Notes under the pieces: generated by a model | What the model saw: the letters and a program-made list of their open reading frames with translations, nothing else | Databases searched by the model: none | What the model was told of the DNA's origin: nothing | Shown: one piece after another, positions 12,131 to 23,200 of the stretch | How the letters are laid out: each line of letters opens with the position of its first letter | Numbering within the stretch: the stretch's first letter is position 1 | DNA from: Bimastos eiseni | Taxonomy: Eukaryota; Annelida; Clitellata; Crassiclitellata; Lumbricidae | Reading direction: 5' to 3' | Length of the DNA: 64,000 nucleotides | NCBI GenBank assembly: GCA_959347315.1 | Contig: OY365815.1 | Coordinates: 20,763,200-20,827,199, forward strand | Translations under genes and position numbers: made by a program

Positions 12131-13734
12131 AGGATAAGTTGGCGCCATGAGATCGAGGAGCGAATGAGCGCCTGGGACAAGTGACTCGTGGAGACCCGGT
12201 CCAGAGCGTTGCCAATTACGACCGTCATTACGCGTCCAGGAAGACGATGGATACCAGTTAGCATTCCATCTATCCACCAATCTCCCGCTCCTCTGTCTGC
12301 CTCTGCAGCCGATTATGGTAGACGCCACGAAAGGTGGTGATGATGATTGTGATGATGGCTTGTACGCCAACTCTAATCTAGCGAGGATCTAATAATCGGT
12401 TGTGTTCTCACCAGGGAGCAGCGCCGCTCAGCGGGTGATCCATGGAAGAGAGACGGCGTTTCATTCAACATACACATATACATACACATATGCACGCATA
12501 CATACACAAACAAGCCTTCATACATTTGCATGTGTATACATACATGTATGGGTACAATATTTCAGGGAGATACATCCTTCTTTCCTTCCTTCCTACCTCC
12601 CTTCTACTAGTCATGCATCCAACGCCGGCCATCATGTATTCCTTAATTCATTCCTTGCAACATTCATCTTAATTGACCAGACGTCAATTAAGGTTCCAGC
12701 TTAAGATGCTCGAGTTTACTCATTCCGCTGTCGTCACCAGGATGCTGGAAGGCAGCTGATCAAAATAAACTACGTAAGAAAAACAGATTTGCAATAGACG
12801 TTCAACATTCAATCATTTTTCAATAAGAATTCGAGCGGGAAAACTATTCCAAGGGGCGATGGAAGTACTTTCATGAAACTAAGTTTCAGGTCTTGTGGTG
12901 TCCAGTAACCTCGCTCCTTCTAATCGGGGTTTCTGTTCCCAGTGACCCGACGTTGAACCCTTCCAGAGGCACCAGGCACAGTCCTGTACCGCTCAAGGCA
13001 TTAAGCGGGGTGTAGACCTTTAACCCGGTCTATCCGGAGCTATTTATGTTGATAAGATGAGAAAACAAGACACCTCGTATTCACACGGCTTTCCGCGAAG
13101 TCAGCCAGATATGTACGGGACTGTACCCACTATCCACAAAAACTATAAGAAGAACCTCGTAGAACGGACATCTAAACATGCACAGCAATATTGGTCGGTT
13201 GTCTGCCAGCAAGCAACCGACACTGGACTCATAAAAAAACTTATGCTAAACCTCGCATTGATCTGTCATGGTTCTCGCTGTTCATGGCAGATCTGTCTGA
13301 ATTGTCAGTTCCTTCCTATTATTTAGGTTTTAATTCTAAACTCAACTATTGCTCTTCCAACTCATACCCACTTGACCATTTACTTCTAGGTGTGATCGAA
13401 ATATGTTCTGTTTCGACTAGACAGCTATGATGGTTAGCTATGATTGCTGTTTACTTTGGAGCATCATTGCGCTTTGCATTATGGCAACGGTGCTAGAAAT
13501 TGAAGTCACCTGAGAGGAAACGGTCATCATTGACTTTGGTTTTGTGACTATACGAGAAACTGACGCCAATACTACTTTGTGAGGACTGAGGTTTTGAGTC
13601 GACAGGATTGCAACTTATATTCGAAACAGTAGGCTATGACAAGAGCTAATACGACTTCAGAGATACGCGTGTACGCACTCACACAAACAACTGTGTATGA
13701 GTTTATCAATATGGTTTCATGCAATTGGCTAGAT

Positions 13735-13930
13735 AAGGCGACCTCGGCTATCTAGTGGTTATCGAGCTGGACTGTCAACAGCAGAGCCATGGGTTAAGAT
13801 CCGCACCAGACCAGAAAGGATATGAGAGCTATGAACCACAATTGCCGCTCCAACTGTTTGTGAGATGACCAAGCGGCGAAGAATAAGATTGGTCATCCGC
13901 CCTCATTTTCAGATGAATAGATAATAATGT
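13735..13930 (+). mobile_element. tRNA-derived SINE-like element
   Basis: A tRNA-like head carries an A-box-like TAGTGGTTATCGAGCTGGAC (about 13754-13773) and a B-box-like GGGTTAAGATCC (about 13790-13801). An unrelated body follows and includes GATGACCAAGCGGCGAAGAATAA. A proper tRNA cloverleaf with the invariant TTCGA is not formed, so this is a SINE or tRNA relic and not a tRNA gene. Confidence 0.55.
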
Positions 13931-14334
13931 CAGACACACGAGATACCTATAGCATGCATATGTAATAACTGTATATTACACATGTAGCCCACGCAAAAAT
14001 TTACACAGGCCTACATTAGAAAGGAAATATGTAATCATAGTTTTTAGCTTTGTGTAACAATTGGAGACAGTCTTTAGCGGCACATGATGATGAATCGTAA
14101 TTCGACAAACCTTTTGTCCGCCAATCACACTATGCCACGTGAAGGCAATCGTTACCATCATCAGTCAGTACCATGCCGTAACCCTGCAACTGATCAGCAA
14201 TGTACCAGGCGTACATATGCGTAATTCTCCACTACCGTACTAACAGAGACGTCGCGCATGCCCGCACCGACAGACAGACTAAACACAGTCCTAGACATGC
14301 GCACACGTGCAATTATTATTCGTCCTTTGCGTCG

Positions 14335-14600
14335 GAATTATCTCATATATTTCTGAGCGTTTTAATTACAGATTACGTCTGACAATGCGAGCCTTAAAAC
14401 TGGCTCCGTGTGGTTTCTACCCCAGGTGAATCGCTCATTCAGTTGGCTGCGCTGAAGCTATAGCATGGCGCACGTTTGCACGGCTAGACACGATTCAACC
14501 ATTGTAGCTCCTACATCTGTTGACCATTACCGATAGGTCTCTTCTCTATCACTGAAAATTTTCATTTCGCGTTTCGACAGTATAACAAAGTCCGGAATAC
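14335..14600. repeat. Segmental duplication block, copy 1 (partner 34655-34935)
   Basis: Sequence from TCGGAATTATCTCATATATT onward is nearly the same as at 34660-34930, including GCACGTTTGCACGGCTAGAC and CGATAGGTCTCTTCT. It lies about 2 kb downstream of the gene A stop. The partner lies about 2 kb downstream of relic C1, so the 3' flank was copied with the gene. Confidence 0.9.
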
Positions 14601-15199
14601 AACCGCCAGAAGCGGATAGTATATACGAAAGCAATTTGCAATATTCAATAGGATATCTGCAACAAAGTCGTAACTTAAAATGGATAATCCGCAGAGACGG
14701 GCTAAAAATAAGTTAACATGGCCTTTATTATACTCTACTAATCAACATCGTCTGCCTTTGATCATATCGCATTCAAACCATCAGAATCATTGGAATTGAC
14801 CAACACGCAATGAATTATCGAATCAACGAAAAACGAAATAGTAAGAGACTGAGACAAAGTTATTTAAAGCCATGAGATGTGAATATGGTAACACAAAAGA
14901 TCACCACAGACCCGGAATTGATTGCCGCCACCATCCCTAAGATCGACACAGCCATTTTCGCCAGGTAACTTTGGAGCAACGAACGGTGGGACGTGATAAG
15001 TGCCTTGCAAAGCTGCCTTGCGGTTAAATACCAACCTGTCGTATCTTGCGATCAATTCTAATGCAATAAACGAAGATTAATATTGGCCTTTGTTAAAAAT
15101 ATCTGATCAATGCAATAGCGATGTTGTTCTTGCAGAGCTTTTAAAAATAGCCAGAAGCCACCAAAGTTAGGCCTTGCATCTTTTTCCTGACTGTCTGTA

Positions 15200-16388
15200 G
15201 AATTCAGAAAGTTCTTCATTGGCCTGCGTGTTTCTGCTTCTCAGCGAACTTTGCTAGTTATGTGCTTGTTGTTGTTAAACTTTCAGAGCCATTGTGTTAG
15301 CAGATTCAACACAGACGGTTACAGTTCTGCAGGAGAAATTTATAGTTACAAATGAATTCGCTAGAGCGAGGGTACACTTTGGAGCTTCCGCTCTCTAGTA
15401 AATACTGAGAGAACCAGTCATTTTATTAACCCACGATCTGATATGCACTTCATAGAATTACACCTCACTTTTGTTGCCAATTGCCTGGGCCTAATGATAC
15501 CGGACACAAGATTATGCACACAGTGAGGATGGAAAGTGTCCTGTAATTGGATTTCCTTGGTTGTGTTTGCATTGAGCACAACTGAAAACCTATAAACAAG
15601 GACCAGAACGGTGAATAACTCAGGCTGGGAGTCCTTGTGTCCATTTAGATATGTTCATTAGAGAAACTGCAGACAATGATTACGGGAGCGCCTCATGCGA
15701 GTCTTTCTTAGAGGGTTCTATATAAAACAAGCAGATGACGACAATTACAATGTATTGCGAAGAAGTAGATTCATAAATAGCCTATTGTAAGATCCGAATT
15801 CCAAGAATTTTGAATATTGATAGATGAAATTGAGACAAATAAACGCAACATTTGAATTTATTTTTATTACTTTTGAGCACAAATAAAATAATTACATAAT
15901 TGATCATATGGGAACTGGGGAAATACAAATGGAGAAGTGTTCTGAAAACTGTCTGGAGGAGTGTCAGATATAGGCATATAGCGGACCTCTGGTGTCGATA
16001 GTTAGCAATAATAATTGTCAGTCACGTTCACTGGTGGTATTTTTTTTACAGAGAAGTGTGCTAATAAAAGCCATATCGTTCATTACAAAAATCACAATTC
16101 TTTTACACAAGCGATTTAGTTCAGTTTATGACAGCTATTATTGTGATTGGCAATACTATGCTACATAAATTTGAATTTTCATTGCTCTTGAAGTTGCGAA
16201 TTATTAAAAAGGTAAATGTTCAGTTCGTTATTAAATCAAATAATGGTCATCGGAATAGATTGTCAATTTCACCAATTGTGACTCTTACGATTTCTTCGTG
16301 GAGGACATTTCTGATAGAAGTTATTGTATACGAGGCAACGATTGTCTAGGTTCTTACGCTAATATTCATCACGTTCCACATGATGTCA
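15200..16388. repeat. Duplicated 3' flank of gene A (partners 35640-36651 and 39490-40799)
   Basis: Landmarks shared with the other two flanks include GGAGCGCCTCATGCGAGTC (15686; also about 40058), the phrase GAGCACAAATAAAATAATT, and GGGGAAATACAAAtGGAGAAG. The region contains no gene. It supports duplication of units that extend well beyond the stop codon. Confidence 0.85.
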
Positions 16389-17245
16389 TCAAGGCCGTTG
16401 GCAAGTGGTTTTGTGGTTCTTCCAATCTGTGCGCTGGCATTCAAAGCTACAGTATCTAGCACTCTCACACTGGCTGCACTTCTTCATCACTTTGCCAAGC
16501 ACTCCACAGCTGCTGCAACGGTTTATCAGTGGCAGTTGAGTCTGGCACTCAATCCTGTGTCTCTTCCAATCAGCACGTTGACACTCTCGACTGCAATATG
16601 CAGCACTTCTGCATTTAGTGCACTTCTTTAGATTTGGCTTTTCCAACTGACAACTTAAACATAATTCAACAGATCTTGAACCAACAGAATTATCTGCGAC
16701 TGCATCATTTTGGTCCTCACTTTTTATCTCTTGCAAATGTGGCTGAAAAGGATTCTCGGCTTTTATGGAAGCGCCAGTTTCATTGGACTTCTTTGCAAAA
16801 TCACTAGCCTGATATTTTGAATTCAAGCTTGAACGACCTTCGTTAATTGGGAAACAATCATAGACCTTAGTCTCAGCAAAAGGATCATTCTCAATCTTCT
16901 CAGAGGTAAAGGCATCCTTGATACATGACTCATACGTCGCACAATCTTGGATCACTGACTTCGTTGATGAATCTATGATGTTCTTTGGCTTTAAGAAACA
17001 ACCACTTTCCTTGCTTTTCTTCATGGCAGAACCATCATCGCTTGTCAACACAGTTGAAGAACATTTCTTCTTGTGGTTTGGCCAATCCTTCACTTGACAT
17101 TCTTTACTGCAATAGGCAACCGATTTACACCGCGAGCATTTCTGGATTTCTGGTGTTAACTTCTTGCACTCTGAGCAAGATGTTTGTTGCTTCAGAGGCG
17201 AACTGCTTGAAGTCTTTGTCTTCGTAGAGTCAGACTTGCGTTCTC
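16389..17245 (-). CDS. Gene A exon 14: triple MYND zinc fingers and stop
   Basis: The acceptor is gtccag|GAGAACGC at 17246/17245. Finger 1 is CSECKK...KCSRC with YCSKECQVKDW. Finger 2 is CLSCQLEKPNLKKC with YCSRECQRADW. Finger 3 is CSSCGVLGKVMKKC with YCSFECQRTDW. The end is TTCQRP and stop. All zinc ligands are present in the three fingers. The Ser/Glu-rich linker between fingers 1 and 2 is about 60 residues shorter than in copy D. Confidence 0.9.
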
Positions 17246-20200
17246 CTGGACAGATAGACACAATTATTACGACTGAAGAATGACTTAAGAAAATTGCATG
17301 ATTCACCTATGCCTCTTACCCAGAACCTCATCACTTTAAATAATTATATAGAACACAGTCATGTTCTACCTTTGAATAATAATTATAGAACAGCATTGAA
17401 TTGTTTAGCAAATAAAGAGTACCATTAATCTGGATCAATTTTCATCATTTCATAATTATTGGCTACTCAATATTTTATTAGTAAGCAATATTAAATAAAT
17501 CAAGAACCCCTTGATGGAATAGATGGGCATGATTTAAATGGAACAAACGGAACAAACTTAATCATTCTACATTATTAAGAAATCAATGCCATTTCTGTTT
17601 TAATGGAGATTAAAACAGACATCTTGTGTATGTTTTGATTCCGCATAAATTGCTACCAAATATCGTAATAGTAATGATTCTATAAAAGCTTTCCATTCAG
17701 ATGAATGAATACGGACACTTCGTGCACGCTATTTCGTCCAAATTAGATTTTCATTTAAATTTGTTTATGAGGTCGTCTAAGGGGGAGTGGTTGCACATTT
17801 TTGACGGAGTGTGACGAAGGTGAGGGGTCAAAATTCGTCCAAAATTGCGCGACGTCATCTATGGACGGCCCCTGAGTATATTTTTGTATTATCTTGCAGG
17901 TCTCAATCACTTTATTTCAGAGATTATTTTAGCAAATCAAAGCACACTTCATTAGTATCCTTGAAATAAATTAATATTTTGAAATGGGAATCATGGTTTT
18001 GAAGAGAGCTTTGTGTCGCCACATTTGTGAAGGTTCGACTCTTGTGATAAGGTGACGAGGGAAGGAGGAGGAAACAAACGGTCAAATTATAAAAGGCCTT
18101 TGTGGACACGATATTGACCGGATGACGTCTTAGTTTGTAATTCCAAAGGTTAATTTCTTGTTCATTAGACACCAACTCGATAGACGTTTACTAATTACAA
18201 TAACTGTCTTGGAAGATAAGCGTAGCAAACGCCAACTTTCTAATTTACTTAACTTGCAATTCAGAGTCTCTACAAGCAAGTACACTGAACCTGATGGAAA
18301 CTGAGGCGTTCTTGCAGAAAGTGACATCCATTCCTTCATTTGCCTCTCCAAGATCTCGTTAGCTTTTATGCGAGCTACAAAGTTCTGTCGTATACTGGCA
18401 GAGTATATTTTCTCAATGTATTTTTCCACAAGACCCGTGTTTAGTGGAAATCTATGGAGCGCTGATGCCATAACTTCTCCGTTATCATTTACAAAGACCA
18501 TTTGCAGAAAGGTATTCAGTGACTGAGTGGATGGCGTAGTCATTTTTAATGAGGCTGGTCTTTCCTGAGACACCCTTAAGCTGTTTGTGCATAACATTTT
18601 CTTGAGAAGTTCAAGCTAAATTGAAAAAATCAAACTAAGAATTAGCAAATAGAGCATCAAGAAGGTAAATTACAATGGAAGACTAAGAGAAATCCACTGT
18701 GGAGACCATTTATTGTCCCATCACCACCAAATGGCTGACATAAGGAACTGACGATGATGACAATATATGTGTGGGAACCTAGGCAATCTTATAATTGTGT
18801 GGCATGGTGGCCGATTGGTAAGAGCGGTCGGCTCATAATGCTCAGTGTGCGCTGAAGGAGCGGGTTCGACTCTCGTCCTAGGCGTTATTGTGTAAGGATT
18901 TTGAGCAAGTCCTTCGCGCACAATTGCTCTACACCACAACTGCAATTGCGCCGTCGAGGCGTTTGTGCACTTCTGAACTAAACTGCAAGAAGGGCGATAT
19001 CAAGTAACAGTTGTATTATTGTATTGCATAATTATCAGGCACTCATTTAAAGCAACAAAACGAAGACTAAATAACTTCAGGTTAACAACCAATAAAAGAT
19101 AATTAACTACACTTGGGCGATGCTGGCTGGCATCACTGACAACAGTAGCCAATTTTATTGGTATTACAATTACTAATAGAGCATAAACCTACAACAAATA
19201 TTAATCATGAGCGACATTCAACAACAAAAAACGGTTGAAGAAAAAAGATCATGATAGCAACCAAAAGTAGTTTTATTCTTACACAGCGTTGACTTTTGAC
19301 ATAATATATTGTGGTCGTCTCCTTCTTTGTCTTCAGAGCGGCCGAGTTTCTATCGAGATCCACGAATGTAATTCTGATGAGCGGAAGACCACAACACATG
19401 TAGTAGCCTTCAACATCCAGCATCAAGACCTTCGAAAACCTTCAGAAAAAATGTTATTAATATTAATCACAAGTACGTGATCGATGCATTTCAATTGTAG
19501 CAAACGCGTCCAATTATCAGACACAAGCCACACAGACGTAGGTCCGTCAAACAAGTAAAATCACTGACGTCGCGAAAAAGTGTTTATTGATTAGTGCTTT
19601 CTGCTTAAACTAGTCATGGCTATTTATTAGCGAGATTTCTCGCTCACACTATACGCCTAGGCCATACCTATCATCTATATTTTATAATATATTTTAATCA
19701 CCTGAGGTGAATTAGCTGTTGGAGCGTCAGTCTGCTTTGGCTGATTGTAAATCGCTATGACTTTGCCTACTTTCTTGGCTGGAACTTTTTGCATCGTCAG
19801 TCTCTGTGGTAAGGAAGCCGACTTGTCGCTGTCGCTGACAATAACTGACATTGTAGCATCTTCTGGAATAGTCTTCCACGCACTCTCTAGAATCGGAACT
19901 TGGAAATGTTGACCAATTGCGTCATATTGAAATAGAGAAAGAACGTCTTCTTTGGTCTGAAACAAAAAAATGCATGTTTTCACGTCGACAGAAAATGTGA
20001 AAATTATCGACACATCAATTATATATTGTATACCGTGACGGCACCCATTATTTTGGCCGACAAATTAGTAGCTTAACATAAAATACCTGTTCAGCCTGGT
20101 CCAGAATTACTTGGTCTATCAATAGGGGTGACAGATATTCTCACCGTAGGCAGGGCAGTCACGGGCTTCCCAACTATCTTTAAATGCAACTTTTCTGAAT

Positions 20201-23200
20201 GTTGCTGTCGCATGATAGTTTATGACACAATTGTAGGTTAATTTCGGACCCGCACCAGTTCCCCAAATCGTAGTGCACTCCGCTGTGTCCCCACTCGGCG
20301 GATCAATAGCCATTACATTAGTTCAGTCGATGTAGTTTAATTTAGTTTCTTATCGTCGAATATGAATATAAAGAATATAACGAATATAAAGCATGTAGGC
20401 CTACGAAGTCATTGATATTTGATAGACATTCCACAGAAGGATGAGATTTGAGCTGGTGTCGAATATTTACGAGTGCTAAGAAATATCCACAGTTCAGAGG
20501 CGGCGACCTCGCTTTGACAGGTGGTGGGACACCCAATGAAAGGAGTAAAAAATGCGGAGAACACTTATAAATTGTCCCCTTTCTGTAAAAGTGGGGGATT
20601 TATCCCCCTCAACTCCCTGGATCGCCGCCTCTGCCAGAGTTTATATGAAACACTAAAGGCTCATGAACTAAATGAACTAAGCCTTCATTATTGAAACTTA
20701 GGGAAGTGATATTATTTGAATGTGTTTTGGCGGGCGAGTTAATCACTCCGATTGAGAGAGGCCACTTAAATTGGGACACAGTGTACAAGAATCGTACTCA
20801 AGAATTTAATTTTGTCATAGTGAAAGCTGAAGGCCGATTGAGACACGTTGGCCTTCGGTGCCTTTCGCGCTTGCTGGTCGGTACACCCATGGGCGTCACT
20901 GTCTCATTGTCTCATTATGGGCACTGCCGTTTAGCCTTTAAAGAGGAACGAACATTATTCCTCCTTGTTCTGTGTATCGTCCTGAACTGTCTGCTATAGC
21001 ATTTACGACATACGTGCTTTAAAGCGCATTTGCTTCGATCAGTCAGATAGCAACACGTTATTTTAATTAGCGATGTAATTTCGTTGCTGGGGGCGTAGAG
21101 TCATGGTTAATGGAAAACACGGTGACGTGAACAGCAGAATGAAGCGAGATCGATTTAACTGAGAATAAAGAGATTGAAGGTAACTCACAGAAGAAGCATC
21201 ATACTCCAGCCTCAGTCTACACTGCCATTTGCACTGTTTTCTCATAGTAGATAAAGAAGAGTTGACATCATTGAAAGGTATTTTTACTAGGCAAAGTCGA
21301 TCTATAGTAAATAAAAAGCTCGTAATAAACAACAGTTTTGCACATTGTATAAATAGCTTCTGCAGCTTTTGCCTACGTAATACGTTATAGTTAGCGGATT
21401 TATAGTTCATCTGCAATGTTAGCATTAACAGCTTAAACTGCTTGCTTATAATATTCAACTTCGAACTACTCTGGGCCCATGTATATAGACTTAGATAGGC
21501 TCTATTAATTGATAGATATCTAGAAATTGTTGAGGTGGGGAGCATTACATTATTACTATTATTGACTAAGTACCGGTAGATCTACTGAAAAATGATGTGC
21601 ACAAAAGTTGAACTTAGCGCTACGTAACTTATAGCTGCCGTGCAGCCTATCTTCTGTAGTTTCTGTACAGCGCAAGCAAGCCAGCCAGATCAGCTAAGAC
21701 TTAACTAATACGCATGCGAAACTGAGATGCAAAGAATTTACAATAAAGTACCTCGTTCGTGCTTAAGTCCGAAAGCCCAACACACAACATCCCAACTGAT
21801 TCTGTTTCGAGACAAGTCCATTGATCGATCGTTCATTGCCGACTCAACATACTCCAGCAACTCTATCACTAAGAACGTTGACAAGCCACAATGTTGATGT
21901 AAAGCTTTAAAAAGATAGACTGTGAACTTATTTTAGACAGAGTTTGAGTTTTTCTGTGGCTGTTCGTCTGTTGCGATATCATATAATTACTTCATTCGGT
22001 GATATATGATCGCCCTAGCTTTTGACAAATCGTTGCATTGACTGGAATCACTATAGAAGTGCTGATTTTTGGATGTATATGTTTAATTAACTAGACTAAA
22101 CAAATGTAGAACAGGTGTGAATAGGGCAAATTGATAATGTGAGCTGTTTAAAAATGCTAGCTTGCATTGAAAATATGCCTTCATAACAGTTGCTGTATTT
22201 AGTTGATACTGAAGTGAAAGAAACGTATTGTATGAATTCACGTGATTCAAACGAACGAAATGAAAAAGGTATGGTCCATTAGAATAATATTTTCGAATTG
22301 TGTGAATTGGAAACTAATGACACTCCACATTTCGATCCTGCATACATCTTCGAATCTTGACATCACATTCATCCAGATTTCAGTTGGAGTTAACTCATTT
22401 CCATTTGTCTCCTGGATAGAATATTTAATTCTGATCATCAATAGATGATATAATAGAATACATTCTCATTCAGTCTCTAGTGAGTTTGAATTCCTTTGAG
22501 TTTATGAATACGTACTTCCGCCACTGATAAATTGATGTAGGCGCTGGAAACAATACATGAGAGCCAGAGGAGTCTGCTTGATACCACTGCCTGAGGCCAC
22601 GGGAGTCAGTTTGCTCCAGAACGTAGACACTAACAAGCGAAAGATCGCGCTATACACTTCGGGACTTCCTGTTGAAAAATAACGAGAAACGATTGTAAAT
22701 CGTATTTACGGCATTTGAAGTATCGACGTAAAGAATCATCTCATTGAGTTAGAAATTAGCTCTATCTGATTAGAAAGTCTAAGCGTAAAATGTCTAGTGT
22801 TTTATTTTTTGCCTCAACACTTCCAAAGTATTCGGCACCATAGGCTTTTCTACCCAAATAAAGCAAACCTCTGACCCTCAATACAGTTATCCCCAAACTC
22901 TTCGTTCCTTCCCTTCACCTCTCACTATCGACAGTCTTAAAGTCCTTCCGACAATTAATACCGGCCACATTTAATACCAACGACATAATAACCCCTCACA
23001 TTTTGATGCCGTGACAGTTAATATCAAAATTATAGATGCATGGGATGCAGTGTAATTGCTGCATGAAAAAAAGCGAATGGCTGTTTCATTACGACGTGTC
23101 TCCTGGTATTCGTCAATTATATAGGCTATAGTCAAATAAGCTTTACAACAAAATTTAACTGGTTTTAAGCACGCCCTTGTTCTGTTGGCATTGTCGCGAT

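Larger units (their letters stand above)
8422..16388. other. Intergenic region between the convergent tfap2 and DUF4470-MYND gene A
   Basis: No supported coding gene was seen. The first part must include the tfap2 3' UTR, but no convincing polyadenylation site could be chosen. The region holds an AT-rich run (about 10380-10455), a CTGGCTAA-type repeat, a polypyrimidine/polypurine pair (11510-12130), a tRNA-like SINE (13735-13930) and, from about 14335, sequence duplicated downstream of another array member. Confidence 0.7.

Noticed and set aside
11767..12370. Several overlapping Ser/Leu/Phe-rich minus-strand frames of 139-171 codons
   Set aside because: The polypurine tract lacks stop codons in all three minus-strand frames. 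No domain or splice structure was seen.
13754..13803. A tRNA gene
   Set aside because: The A-box-like part is fair, but the T-arm reads GGGTTAAGATCC in place of GGTTCGANTCC and no acceptor stem pairs. A SINE relic is more likely.
18803..18900. A functional tRNA gene
   Set aside because: It has A and B boxes, but the same unit with the same non-tRNA body recurs at 47757, so it is a SINE.
21063..21545. 160-codon minus-strand frame
   Set aside because: Only its last part (21301-21189) is homologous to gene B exon 8. The rest is intron that happens to stay open.
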